From: Zerene cesonia
Taxonomy: Eukaryota > Arthropoda > Insecta > Lepidoptera > Pieridae
Length of the DNA: 64,000 nt
Assembly (NCBI RefSeq): GCF_012273895.1
Contig: NC_052111.1
Location: 1,302,001 to 1,366,000 of the forward strand
Reading direction: 5' to 3'
Shown: positions 17,535 through 30,000 of the stretch, one piece after another
Layout of the letters: every line of letters begins with the position of its first letter
Position numbering within the stretch: position 1 is the first letter of the stretch
The notes under the pieces: generated by a model
Database searches by the model: none
What the model was told of the DNA's origin: nothing
What the model saw: only the letters and a program-made list of their open reading frames with translations
Translations under genes and position numbers: made by a program

Positions 17535-17620
17535 GACACGCTCAGCGTGTCTCCCGCACCGGCGGCAATCTTGCCGTACCGCTTTTGTCGCTGGTGCGGG
17601 AGCCCACGCTGCGCGTGTGC
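17535..17620 (+). other. GC-rich 86-nt imperfect hairpin, possible small-RNA precursor or repeat relic
   Basis: Arm 1 (17535-17566) pairs with arm 2 (17587-17620) across a 20-nt loop. Paired blocks are ACACGC/GCGTGT, CAGCGTG/CACGCTG and CTCCCGCACC/GGTGCGGGAG, plus GGCGGC with GTCGCT, which includes two G-U pairs if the plus strand is transcribed. Size and shape resemble a microRNA precursor, but CpG-rich arms are unusual for one. The loop side carries a small palindrome, GGCAATCTTGCC. The GC-rich patch extends to about 17655. The patch is also open to translation in several frames (for example FIQRCGYDTLSVSPAPAAIL on the plus strand), which I do not take as coding. Confidence 0.5.
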
Positions 17621-17859
17621 ATAGACTCAAGCCAGCTGTGCGGGCGGACACACCGTGTGTGTTGTATAATTTTTTTTTTTAATTATTCTATTTCTGATAT
17701 CGCGATTTATTTTTAAAGAAATTACAGTAGTCTTTATTTTTCTGCACACATATTTGTATTTTTTTCAAAATGCTTTATATATTATAATAAACATTGAGCT
17801 GAAAATTTACTAATAACGACCTCTCCTTAAACTTTTTAGAGTATATACATTTAGAAATT

Positions 17860-17921
17860 AAAAACTTTTTAACGGATTTTAAACGCGATTTATTCATTAT
17901 ATTATTAGCCCGACGTTTCGA
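17860..17921. repeat. Dispersed repeat, cut by the assembly gap
   Basis: The blocks 'ttttaacggattttaaacgc' and 'gatttattcattatat' followed by 'cccgacgtttcga' occur again, reverse-complemented, near 48240-48310. The sequence stops at the N run, so the assembly broke inside a copy of this repeat. Confidence 0.85.
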
Positions 17922-18921
17922 NNNNNNNNNNNNNNNNNNNNNNNNNNNNNNNNNNNNNNNNNNNNNNNNNNNNNNNNNNNNNNNNNNNNNNNNNNNNNNN
18001 NNNNNNNNNNNNNNNNNNNNNNNNNNNNNNNNNNNNNNNNNNNNNNNNNNNNNNNNNNNNNNNNNNNNNNNNNNNNNNNNNNNNNNNNNNNNNNNNNNNN
18101 NNNNNNNNNNNNNNNNNNNNNNNNNNNNNNNNNNNNNNNNNNNNNNNNNNNNNNNNNNNNNNNNNNNNNNNNNNNNNNNNNNNNNNNNNNNNNNNNNNNN
18201 NNNNNNNNNNNNNNNNNNNNNNNNNNNNNNNNNNNNNNNNNNNNNNNNNNNNNNNNNNNNNNNNNNNNNNNNNNNNNNNNNNNNNNNNNNNNNNNNNNNN
18301 NNNNNNNNNNNNNNNNNNNNNNNNNNNNNNNNNNNNNNNNNNNNNNNNNNNNNNNNNNNNNNNNNNNNNNNNNNNNNNNNNNNNNNNNNNNNNNNNNNNN
18401 NNNNNNNNNNNNNNNNNNNNNNNNNNNNNNNNNNNNNNNNNNNNNNNNNNNNNNNNNNNNNNNNNNNNNNNNNNNNNNNNNNNNNNNNNNNNNNNNNNNN
18501 NNNNNNNNNNNNNNNNNNNNNNNNNNNNNNNNNNNNNNNNNNNNNNNNNNNNNNNNNNNNNNNNNNNNNNNNNNNNNNNNNNNNNNNNNNNNNNNNNNNN
18601 NNNNNNNNNNNNNNNNNNNNNNNNNNNNNNNNNNNNNNNNNNNNNNNNNNNNNNNNNNNNNNNNNNNNNNNNNNNNNNNNNNNNNNNNNNNNNNNNNNNN
18701 NNNNNNNNNNNNNNNNNNNNNNNNNNNNNNNNNNNNNNNNNNNNNNNNNNNNNNNNNNNNNNNNNNNNNNNNNNNNNNNNNNNNNNNNNNNNNNNNNNNN
18801 NNNNNNNNNNNNNNNNNNNNNNNNNNNNNNNNNNNNNNNNNNNNNNNNNNNNNNNNNNNNNNNNNNNNNNNNNNNNNNNNNNNNNNNNNNNNNNNNNNNN
18901 NNNNNNNNNNNNNNNNNNNNN
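17922..18921. other. Assembly gap (1000 N)
   Basis: Exactly 1000 unknown bases, a conventional scaffold spacer, so the true size is unknown. Confidence 0.99.
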
Positions 18922-19951
18922 AATTTTTATAATTTAGAGGAAATGTTCTTTATATATAATAAAAAAAAAACCTTTTTTATGTTGATTGTTTATTTCATTA
19001 ATTTTCTTATACTTTTATGTACGTTTAACCAATGACATTTGATCCAATTGGCATAGTACAACAATTTGTAAAATTATGTATTATTATTATATATATATAT
19101 ATATATTTGCTCTGAAATGATCTGTACACTCTATTTTTATTTTATTAACCCTCACTTCTTGTCATTTGTACTCTAAAGAATTATTAGAGTCATTAAAGTA
19201 ACTTGTCAATAAACAGGCGATATGAAAGACACATAAGAAATGTTGAATCTCATATGAGGGAAGAAATTTTGATACAAGGTTTTTTTAGTTGCAACATTAA
19301 CTTTGACCTATTTATGTACTTCCACTTAATTGTATTTCATAAAATAATTTGTTGATGTTTACTTTGTAATAAAACAATTTTGTCATTTTCTATATGCATT
19401 TCAAATTGTATGTTTTAGACAGTAAAGATATTATATGGTTATTCATTGTTTCATATCAACATCTGTATTATAAAGTGTGATACACAAATGTATTTGAATA
19501 ATGACCAATGTTAATTGATTGAATATTAATTGAACAAGCCTAATAAAACAGGAGACTGACTGAGTGGAGAGTAACTCATATTATAATTGGAAGACTTCCA
19601 TTGTTTTATAATACATTCCAGCCTATTTTGTCACATTCATAATTTACACTTTTAATGCACATTCATTAAAATCTTTACAATTATGTATGTGTAAATGTTG
19701 TATTGTGTTTTGATTTATTTTGACTTTCCCGTTTTATAATATATTAATTTTTATTATACCATTATGAAATAGAATTATTTAAAATACATTTTTTGTATAT
19801 GAAGAAATAACCCCAAATGTTTTTAAATAAGCAAACATATTGAAATAAAATTATTTACTAATAAACGAAAAATGTTTTATTGATTTAAATAAGTATCACT
19901 TAATTGTTACTACATGAATCAAAATAATGATCTAAAACATTATTCTTAAAA
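18922..19951. other. Gene-free AT-rich DNA and UQCRB 3' flank
   Basis: No open frame or repeat of note except a short (AT)n near 19088-19106. On the minus strand an AATAAA (19881-19876), about 70 nt past the UQCRB stop, is the likely polyadenylation signal. Confidence 0.5.
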
Positions 19952-20454
19952 TTAGTATTCTTTCTCCCACTTTTCGCGCTCGAGCCTTTCTTTCTTCACT
20001 TGGTCAACAATGGGAGTCAGGTACAGTTTATCCTCTTCAAATTTAGTCCACTCTTCTTTGGGTAAGATGGTTTTTTGGAGAGACAGTTGGATAGCTCTAA
20101 CCATACGGAAGTTACGTTCATCAACTACGTGTTCAGGTAGACGGCGGAGAGCTTCCTGCACATCGGCATTTTCATAAAGCAAATCGTCACGAAGTAAACC
20201 TAAAATGACAGACAGAATAACAATTATTATATGGTAAATTGAAAAGCTCACAATAAATCACATTAATTAATTGAAATGAGTATTTACCATATTTGTTAAA
20301 TCCTGCGAGATTGTAGCACCATTTCCTCAAGCTGTCTGGAAGATTTCAATCCAATAATATTATATAATCTTACTTGAAATGAATATTGCAAACAAAATAA
20401 AAAGAAATAAATATACATACTGTTATACAGAACTTTGGTTGTTCGGAGGGCCAT
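19952..20454 (-). CDS. UQCRB: Cytochrome b-c1 complex subunit 7 (UQCRB / 14 kDa subunit)
   Basis: Three exons on the minus strand: 20454-20421, 20335-20288, 20199-19952. They sum to 330 bp and encode 109 aa (human 111). It is a nuclear-encoded subunit of mitochondrial complex III (ubiquinol-cytochrome c reductase), on the matrix side and involved in assembly with cytochrome b. Marks: SLRKWCYNLAGFNKYGLLRDD, then DVQEALRRLPEHVVDERNFR and LPKEEWTKFEEDKLYLTPI, with a charged C-terminal helix ending in REKWEKEY. There is no cleaved presequence, as is normal for this subunit. The acceptor of exon 2 could be read at two nearby AGs; only the upstream one (exon from 20335) keeps the frame. The gene is divergent with LIPT1. 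Confidence 0.96.
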
Positions 20455-22452
20455 GTCGATTAGGGTATTTGTGGATTATCAGACAAAAATGACTTAAAAA
20501 TACTGTAAATTTTGCGTCTCTCGACCCTCGATAAACGTTCACGAATCTACCATGCCAAAAAATGGATCATGGATATTTCAAGTGTCAGTTGTCATTGTCA
20601 TACATACGTCAAATAAGGAGAGCTTGTCTATGAAAAATACAGATTTTAAATAATTTCATAGATAACTTTAAATAGTCATCAACGTCATAGGTAAATAACC
20701 ATAAAATTATTTACAATAATCAGCACCACATCATAAATGTTGTATGATGAAAGTTATATTATGATGAAAATCTTGTAACTATATTGCGGACATCCCGGGA
20801 TTGTCTGTGTCTGTATCTTTTCCTTTAGCATCGTGGGTGAAGCCACAAGTTGAAAGTTATTTCAAGAAATGACGATATACGATAATCAAAAACATGTCGT
20901 AGCATGGTTTATTTAGATTCAGCTTATGTCCAAATCTATGTGATACATGCAGTTACGGTTACGGATATTAAGGATCCGATGGTTACGGTAATTAGGTCAA
21001 TTTTTTTTTTTGCATCTATACAGGTAGAATAACGTTTTCCGGAGCAGCTCATGAGTCCTTCATATTCGCTCGAATACTTTGTAAACCTACAAGATATGTG
21101 GGGGCAACCTTCACATCTGCTATTTCATAACAATAAAATGTTCTTACCCTTTTGACGTTATAAAGAATGAAGCATTGGGTGTACTTCTTTGAGAGTATTT
21201 TTGGTGTGAGGATAAGGACATGTTTAAATATTTGACACTTGGCTTATTTCAAGCGGGTTGGAATCTCCATTGTTGTACTTAAAGAACACAACAATCCTTT
21301 TCAGATGTAACACTCACTATTTATGAACAGCACCACAAATAATATTTCAAATTTAAGTGCGGATTTTTTAAAAGTTATATAATATTAAAACTTGACTTAT
21401 AAATACATTTTTATAATTTATTTGACGTTGTTTAATCTATAAAATCGTTGTTTAATCTATAAAGTACAGTCTGTATCTATATCCTTTTTTAGGGTTTTGA
21501 AATATTAAATATTAATGTAAATTGTAAATAAATTGAAAATTGTGTCGTAACATAAATCAGAGTTATTCGTTTTATGAGTTGAAGAAGATACAGTATTATT
21601 TATCAATTTGTATTTGGAAAAAAAGATCAGTTATAATTAGGTACAGAAAATTAATTTGAAAGTATTCTTTTTCTCTATTTATAACCTAAAGTACAAATTA
21701 TTCTAAATACACAACGTAAATATTTACATTAGGATATAACACATTTTTTTATCATATGTAAATATTCATATAAAATATAAATAAACACATATATTTATGT
21801 AAATTTCAGTAAAAGAGGCAACAACAAGATATTTCAACTCGTACTACTTGTCGAGATAATACTGCGCTGCTCGTGGCCGATTCGTGTTTCTTATCGGTAT
21901 ATTTATTTGCTTCTGTTCAAGTGAACTTAATATGCCCTCGCTCGACCTCTTAGTTCCTTGGCCCGCTTATCATTATCAGCGTGAATAAAATGAGACGACG
22001 GAAGGTAATTAATTCATATTTCGTTACGCATTCGTATAGTTCTATTCGTTTAGACAACACTTAACGTTTCTTCAGTAGTTTATAAAATATATATCCTATC
22101 GTTTGCTGTGTAACATTGTTCAGTTATTTAATTAACTTGATTTGTGATTTTTTACTTCATCCTGTATTCAAGAGAAGGAATGCCAAGTGACTGTCGTGAC
22201 TGTTTGGGGATTCGTTTTCGAATTAACGCCCTGCACCAAACTTGGAAGTGGCTGCATCAGACAATTGCCCTTCACGAATATCTGATCTCCCTCTCATCAG
22301 CTGATACTGACGCTTGTATGACAAGCCAGTGTTAGGTTAAGCAATTTAAAAATTTAAGATTTAGTTTATTATTTGAGAACAGACTGTTTTAGATTGTAAG
22401 TGCTCATAACTTCTCATCTCATATTTATATAGAAAAGTATCTGCTGATAAAC
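20455..22452. promoter_or_regulatory. Divergent promoter region, UQCRB / LIPT1
   Basis: Two kilobases between divergent start codons. TGTCA occurs three times in 18 bp (20583, 20590, 20596), about 130 bp upstream of the UQCRB start. A GC-richer patch at 21830-22003 ends in the donor-like 'gaag|gtaatt' and could be the LIPT1 promoter and first untranslated exon. Around 20760-20860 lies repeat-like sequence ('gtgggtgaagccacaagttg'). The rest is plain AT-rich DNA. Confidence 0.45.
22172..22334 (+). other. Candidate untranslated exon of LIPT1 with a 51-codon upstream ORF
   Basis: The stretch is flanked by an AG (end of 'attcaag') and by 'gttag|gttaag', and is more GC-rich than its neighbours. 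It holds an ORF starting MPSDCRDCLGIRFRINALHQ that does not resemble lipoyltransferase. A second acceptor ('tttatatag') ends at about 22431, just before the LIPT1 start, which supports a spliced 5' UTR. The acceptor here is poor, so the exon is only a possibility. Confidence 0.25.
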
Positions 22453-25400
22453 ATGGCGCAGTCAATGATGAGAAAAATGGCCATCAGCAATATGTGTGTT
22501 GTTGTTGGACTTACAAGAAGAGCGAGTGCAAGAAGCTTGGCAACAAGTAAAACAATAACAGCAAAGAAAACACAACCTGAATTGCCATCTGAGGGGGAGA
22601 TCACAAAATCGGTGTTCATGTCTCAATCGACTGATATTTATACAAATCTTGCAATGGAAGATTGGATGTACCGTAACATGGATTTTTCAAACCATCACAT
22701 TATGATGGTGTGGCGTAATGAGCCATGTGTTGTGATTGGAAGACATCAAAACCCCTGGCTTGAGGCCAATGTGCCGTTTTTGGGAGAGAAAGAAATTTCC
22801 TTGGCTCGCCGTAACAGTGGTGGTGGCACTGTGTATCATGACCGCGGAAACCTCAACATCACATTCTTTACTCATCGAGACAGATATGACAGGAAGTACA
22901 ACTTGGAAGTTATAAAAAGGGCCCTGTACAGAGGCTTTGGAATAAAATCTCTCATCAATGAACGTCAAGATATTCTTGTTAGAGACAAATATAAAGTATC
23001 CTTTTCAATATACCGCTTTTTTTTAGATTAGATATAGGTTATATTGTTTAAAGATTCAATAATATCTTTTATAGATTTTAATTATATTATAAATAATCAT
23101 ATTATAAATTTGTTAACATGGTTATATCTAATCAATAAATTGAATGCTATATTTAGTTTAAAAGCATTTGAGATATTAGCTATTTGAAAATAATAAAACC
23201 ATAGGTAATTTCCTTAGCAGTATAATATAGATATCTGGAACTGCTGCTAAACTTGGTCGTTTATCTGCATATCACCACTGCACACTTCTAGTCAACGCCA
23301 ACAAGGCTGATCTCAGCAAAGCACTTGCTAAACGAGAGGTGAGTCCACAATAGCTTATCTGTCCATTAGAATGGCAATGTATGATAATTATACATAACCA
23401 GCAAGCAATGGAAGAAACCTATTTTATTTTTAATTTAATAATCTTTTTTATTTCAATCTTTTATTATTTATGCAATAGTCCGACTGTTTGTTTTCTTTAA
23501 GGTTAACGTGCATGCTTTTGATATTTACAGAATGTTTCTTTTTAGTAATTACTGATTTAGGTTAATGTGATTTTATTTACGATTTATAACTCATTCATAA
23601 TAGGTACTGTTATAGTATTATTATCTCAACAATAGTCATGAATAAGTAAGGGTAAGCCATCATGAAGTTGGATGCTAACACACCCACATCATTCATATTA
23701 AAGTATTGAGCATATAAAAGGGTTGTACTTGTGTTGAAACTGCTTAGCATTTAAAATAATTCATTGATGTTAAAGGTCGCAGCATGCAGCATGACTCATG
23801 ATATATTTGTCTATACAAATAGCTGCTTCTGTTATTGTTAAATGCTATTTGATTTAAATACATCCTAAAAGACATTTTAACTATTAAATCGGAGGGAGAT
23901 TTAATAGTTTAACTAAAACACAGCCAAGTGATGAATACATTTTTAAAAGATGTTTCATTGATTGCACTAGTTCCATGAAATGTTTGATTTAACATTTGAC
24001 CTGTTTAATATGTATGAGGAACTAACCCACATAACGAAAACCCAACTTTTTTTAATGATTAACAAAGTATCAAATAAGAATAGACTTTAATACATTTCTA
24101 ACACCGTTTTCGAAGTGCTTTACGATCAAGACATTAATTTCCAAACACCATTCTGTTTTCCCTATCACTTGTGCCTGTGTTTTTTTTGTCATTATCTACC
24201 GTCTCATCGTATTTCGTAACTAATTCCACCGTGCTACTCACCCACATCCCAGACCACAGAAGCTAAGGGCATATAATTTTATCTAGCATGGCATACAGAC
24301 AAACGCGACGCCGTCGACGCCCTCGCCCGTAGCCAACCTGGCCGACGTGGACAACAGGGTCACTGTTGAGAGCCTGCAAACCGCTATCGGCTATGAGTAC
24401 TTGAGAACGCCGGCCCTGCACATTGAGGACGCTGGCGAACGGCACATATCGAAACAGAGGGGCTTCCAGTTCATCAATCCTACCGACGACTGGTTCCCAG
24501 GTATTTGATTTATGGTTTTTGTGGTTTATTGTTAAAGAAACCTTACTTTACTTTTTGTTGTTTTTATGTTCCGTTCGGTGAGTGGGGCAGCTGGAGTCCC
24601 CTATCCTTTCACCCGTTCCAATCTATTCCTTAATTCCCCTCATCAGTCCTTTCTTTATCTTTCACCAATTAAAGTCGGCGATCCATTTGCGGAGACGTAA
24701 GACTACTGCATTGATCTTACGCCCTTAAAAATGTGGCAAAAGCCTGTTGGGTCGCCTTTCCTACTTTGCCGACTATGACAAGAAAAAAGAAGTAACAACT
24801 TTGTGTGTCTTTCCCATGAAATGTCGAAAATTCGCATTCGGTTGCCGAAACTAAATTTGTAGAAAAGGGTTGAATTTAGGAATAGCAATTTATGTAGAGA
24901 AGGTGCGTAATGTGTAGTATACGACACGCACGCGGACCTGCAAATTTTATCCCAGCATGTTAATATTATTCTGTAATTAGCAAATTACATAAATAATATT
25001 TAATTAAACTTTATGCATATATTCTGCCGCAAACTAGTTAAAAATACCGCAGAATACAAATTATTAATTAATAATCTTAACATATTCAAGCACTCATTCA
25101 GTTTCGTGTTTATGTTCTACAGAAACGGCGGGAAGGCCATTAACCTTCTAGAGATATTTCGTTTCCAAGTTAATTATATGTAAATAGTTTTTATTATCAG
25201 GCGTGTTTGTTAATTGGCCCAATTTTGCAGGTCTCGCTGAATTGAGGAGCGAGCTGACCACCTGGGACTGGTGTTATGGACGCACTCCGGAGTTCACTGT
25301 GAGCCGGTCGTTCCCCGTACCGGCTGAACTCCTCGCGCCATCCAAGATCTATTCGGCCACTCAAGAGCTGGTCATCAGCATGACGGTGGAGAAGGGGCTG

Positions 25401-25625
25401 ATCAATGACGTCACGCTCAATATACCCCCCGGTTTGGTCGAATCCGGGTTCCACGGTGAAGCGTCGGTTATCACGCATCTGAAGGGAAAACGGTTCACGT
25501 CAGAAGCTTTGGCCGCCCTCGAAGACGCGATGCTCACGCGCCACGTGGCCAGCGATGTGAGGAAATTGGACGAAAAAGAACAGTTCGTCGCGAAATGCTT
25601 CGATCAAGTGGTCAACACTGTTTAA
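22453..25625 (+). CDS. Lipt1: Mitochondrial lipoyltransferase 1
   Basis: Four exons: 22453-22995, 23231-23338, 24299-24500, 25231-25625. They sum to 1248 bp and encode 415 aa (human 373). The enzyme moves lipoyl groups onto lysines of the E2 subunits of pyruvate and 2-oxoglutarate dehydrogenases and related complexes in mitochondria. The N-terminus (residues 1-40) is rich in Arg, Lys, Ser and Met and lacks acidic residues, which suits a mitochondrial targeting peptide. The family block RRNSGGGTVYHDRGNLN is at 119-135. The lysine of KISGTAAK matches the substrate-binding Lys of bacterial LplA and is the last codon of exon 1 (residue 181). GRLSAYHHCTLL follows. The C-terminal accessory domain includes TTWDWCYGRTPEF, a typical block, and a long VEKGLINDV strand region. 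Exons 3 and 4 are much more GC-rich than exons 1 and 2. AATAAA at 25967-25972 is the likely polyadenylation signal. Confidence 0.95.
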
Positions 25626-26867
25626 GTCTGTGTTATACGTAAAATGGTGCTATGTTCTTAGTATAAGTATTATCACTTTATAATTGTTGTTTGTCAAGTG
25701 GCTGTAAATTTTATCGTTAAATGATTATGATGGTTGGTTCAAAGGGCGAAAGCGAATATTATATGTACCTACTTATTAAATCTGTTTACGAAATGTTTTG
25801 TGTCGTTCTATGAGCTTCCATATTAACCATATATTTACGTTAGATATTGTATTTATTGTGATTAATGTTTGTTCTTTATTTGCTTTGTTATTTTGTGTTC
25901 TTTTAGTTAAGTGTTATAATATTGTTAAAAACGTGGAATCGCAGTGACTAGATATATATTTTGTGCAATAAAAGATGACTGTAAATGATCATTCGAGTCT
26001 TAATTTGTTTATAATGTCATCGTAATGACAAAATTTAAACATAGTGAACACTAGAGAACTAATTACTATTAATGATTTGTTGAAATTGAAAAAATAAATT
26101 ATTTTAATTGTCACTGCGGTTCTGCAGGCAAACACGCAAGTCGCACGCTAGTGTCGAGCGCTACAAGAATGCATCATATCATTTGTTTTAATTTTTAACA
26201 GGATTAATTTGTACAGCCTGTAGTTATCATGATTTTGCTTATTTTTCTGACTTTTAATACAATTTCTTTGTCTTTATACCCTTTGTTAGATATTCGCAGC
26301 TGGTACTTTTCTATATGAAAAGTAATTTGTAGATTTTATTCGCTTAATTTAGCTTTATTTCTTTACTGCAATGTATAATATAATAAAAAATACTAATGCG
26401 AAAATTATTTTTAATGTAATGCTTATATGCTAATTTGTAGGTAGGACATATGGAAATAAATACTGTGGTATACAGAAACCTTCTTTTATTTGTTGAGTTG
26501 GCCGAACCATTGTTATATTACATCTTCGTCTTGAAAGTATCTTGCATAATGAATTACATCAATTGATGGTGATTATATTGCCGATAGACTTTACATAACG
26601 ATTCGGTTGACATCTCAAGGCGAAGGCTATCGATTCAAGTGGAATTTCTCACAATGCAACCTTAATTGTGAACCTAGTATAATCGATCGAGAGGATAAAG
26701 CATGACTAACAAACCAAAATAGCTACGTTCGTGAGTGAACCGAATTGGCAGCGGATAAATGGAAATATGCGCGTGTGTCCTCGCACAATAAAAACTTGCT
26801 TGGGCTTGCTCTTCCTCTCGCTTTCTGAAGAGCCGCGTGGTGGTCGATGGCCGGTGCAAGCGGAGTC
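25626..26867. other. LIPT1 3' UTR and flank, no gene seen
   Basis: The 3' UTR probably ends shortly after the AATAAA at 25967. From about 26000 the DNA is AT-rich with no convincing open frame. The last 200 bp become GC-rich towards the putative promoter at 26868. Confidence 0.5.
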
Positions 26868-27014
26868 AGTCCGTTCGTAAACAGCGGCGTGCGCGCACCG
26901 TACGCCATATTGAATCGTCACGCGTTGCCATGACAACCGTGTATGCAAAGCAATATTTGCGATAACAGGATACTTGCGAATTCTGTGTGTGCGTTTTGTT
27001 GACTTATTGAAAGA
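26868..27014 (+). promoter_or_regulatory. Candidate promoter and non-coding first exon of an unidentified gene
   Basis: A CpG-rich island in AT-rich DNA. The arthropod initiator TCAGTC (26866-26871) would start transcription at 26868; the patch contains the palindrome GTGCGCGCAC. The sequence ends at a good donor, 'aaga|gtgagt' (donor at 27015). The only ATG (11 codons, beginning MTTVYAKQYL) is followed by a stop before the donor, so the exon would be untranslated or carry a short upstream ORF. ORFs of 60-80 codons on the minus strand here look like by-products of GC content. Confidence 0.35.
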
Positions 27015-30000
27015 GTGAGTACTCGCAAAGGAATTGATTTACGTTCCAAAATTTGTAAATAAGTAGATTGTTCGTCCTTATTCGGTGACAAAAACTTGGC
27101 GCTGATGTCCTTTTTGATGAACTATACAAATATTAACCTACCTGACCATAAAGTAACTTACATTAGATTAGATTAGAGATCAATTATTTTAATTCTCTGT
27201 TATTAACAAATATGGTACATATACTCTGAATTTTGATAAAAAAAATACCGTTTACATAGAAATTTATAATTTGGCTTTAGCTGGGTTGGAGGGTAGGTAC
27301 ATCATACAATATCAGTTTTTAATAAAATCTCATTATTTTACCAAAAGGCGCCAACTGTATGGTTTCTGTAAAGTAGACCATATATTCGGGAATAATGGGT
27401 ATTTCATTTTCCTTGGTCTCTATATAAACGTCTGTATTTTTGTATAAACCCATAATTATTTACAATATATAATTTACCAATATTTGCAAGTTGTAGTTTT
27501 TATTTTCGAGATTTTTAAATGCTCGAAGAAGAGCTTGTTGATTGTAATACAATGAATTAGTTTATGGATAGATTGAATATTGTAGCTACTGGAGAGATAT
27601 TTTCAGATCATAAACTGGTTTGTAACTATATTTCAATACAAGTCTTATGGCACAGATAACATAATACTATATTATATATTGGTTTACACTCATATACCGA
27701 CATAGATACATACATACAGCGTGAGCTACACTAAATCTATTAAAAACCTTCCATTGAAAGGTGAAATCATGCGAAAAAAAACCCGCAAAAATTTAACTAT
27801 TTACAAAGTAAATAGATATAAATTTTAGTGTGGCTTTAATCATCTGCTGTAGCAATAATGTGTAAAATAATACATATTATCAGTTCCACATCCACTTTGC
27901 TTTTCCTTGATTGGCGTTGAAAAGATCATGGACATCTCACATCATGAGTCGATTAAAGATTCGAACTTAACGATATCTAATACGCAATATAATAAAGTTA
28001 AAAGGCTCATTTGGCAATCAAGTAAAAAATAATGCGATGATGCAAACGGTTTCCGGACGGCAATTGTATTGACAAAACTATTTCGAGATGCAATGTGTTA
28101 ATCCGTGTTTCTAATTTGATGATGTTGATGTACCCGTTATTACATCACAAAGCTGTATCTAGGTATAAATAAAATATTATATTTAAGCAAAATACACCAG
28201 GTTTCAAATGTTACTTGGAAGTTTCTACGAAATATCAACCAGTTTATTTGGTTTTATATTAGTTTAGCTGGGCTTGGCATGTAAAATTTGCAGTTAATTA
28301 GTTGCAATTATTTTTTCAAGGTGTTAATACCAATGAAATTTTATTTTGCTGTAGCATCTTCAAAGAACATTTTGCTACATAAAATTAATATCGAACATTT
28401 TATTGAATACAGAGGTAAGAGAGGCAAAATATTAATTATAAATTATGTAATTGTAAATGCTGTAATCGGTGAAGCCAATAACCCATTCACGCAATTATCA
28501 ATCAATTTGTATGTTAAAAAGGAATTAATTCAATATATATTATAAATGAAAGAAAGGTAAGTTTCTGTAGCTTAAAGCAATAAATCAATAGCATTTTGGC
28601 AAAGTAATTTGTCGATTTTTATATAAAAAATAATTAAAACATTAATATTCAGCGTTTCCATTTAGAAATCGGATATCCGATAGCTGATGTAGTAATTGTT
28701 ATCATTCAAACACGATCACGCTACTCTGATGAAGTAACCTACCTATAGATAATTATTAATTGATGCTCATTTAGTTCATTTTTAAGATTAACATGAACAA
28801 ACGATAAGTGCGTTACCGTTTTTGGTAAATCGTTACTTTGACCTCGGCAACAGCACTGTAATCTTAAGAATAGGTATTTACGTATGCTTAATTATTTTTA
28901 CCCTATAAATGATAGAAGCGAAAAATACCTCCTAAATATATATGTATGTATACCTTATGTCTATGGTCCCAAATAAAATACCTACTCTAATGTATGGTAG
29001 GTATAATGCAAGGTAAAACAACAATTAACAAGCAATAATACCTAAGTAGCCAAAAAGATGCAAACCTATGTTCATACAACTGTAGGTATAAAAGTTTTAA
29101 ATATCTATTATGATAAATAGATATCGCATGTCGATAAAGATATTCCTCGATAACATTTTATTACCTGGATATTTTGATTTATTAAATAATTACAGTGGAA
29201 CATGTTCTCCGTACGGAACTGAATTAGCAAATGGCTTCAATGAGTGCTTCCTGTAAACAAAATGTATAAAAACGTTGAATTTTTTTTGCCTATCAAGAGC
29301 GTGCTCTTTTCTTAAATTACTTATATGTAGATAAGGTATCAATCGATTTTATGAATTTATTTCTTATTAGAGGTTATCAAGAAAATATAAATATAATATT
29401 ATATATATTCTATGTCTTTGATATGAAATAGAATCTAGGTATCGTATATGATAATAACTGACTTGTTTATCTGTACGAAATGCTTAAAGGAAAGATTTTT
29501 TACTATAAACATTTAGCTAAATATCTATCTCTACACAATGTTATTTTATTATTCATTATCTTATCATTATCCTTCTTCCTAGTTCATTATATTATAGACG
29601 CGAAAGTTTGTAAGAATGTAATATGGATGCATGAAATGTACCTACGAATTTTTATACTTGTTAAGTTAGTGAAATAAAATGTTAGTAGCTTAGATTTTGG
29701 AGTTGTAGGTGTTAGGTACCTATATAGTATTATAAACCCAACTAAATTATACATATTTTGACGTTTTTTTTTTAAATTTTTATATAAAAACTATAGAAAT
29801 ATAATGCATGTGACAAATACTTATTTTTAACAAAAATCTGCCTTCAAATTGTCAGAACTAGAGCAATTTAAATGGGACCGCACGGCCTCATCAGTTTTGA
29901 AAAAAATAAAACGACAAACTCGACCACAAAAAAGTTAAAAAGCAACATAAATAAAAATACTGTCTTATTGATTACCTCCTTCTTTTTTTGAAGTCGTTTA

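Noticed and set aside
17454..17651. 65-codon minus ORF in the GC-rich hairpin patch
   Set aside because: Several frames on both strands are open here because of the GC content; none resembles a known protein, and the hairpin explains the symmetry.
26674..26948. Three overlapping minus ORFs of 61-80 codons
   Set aside because: They are all open in the same GC-rich patch in different frames, as expected where stop codons are rare; the patch looks like a promoter.
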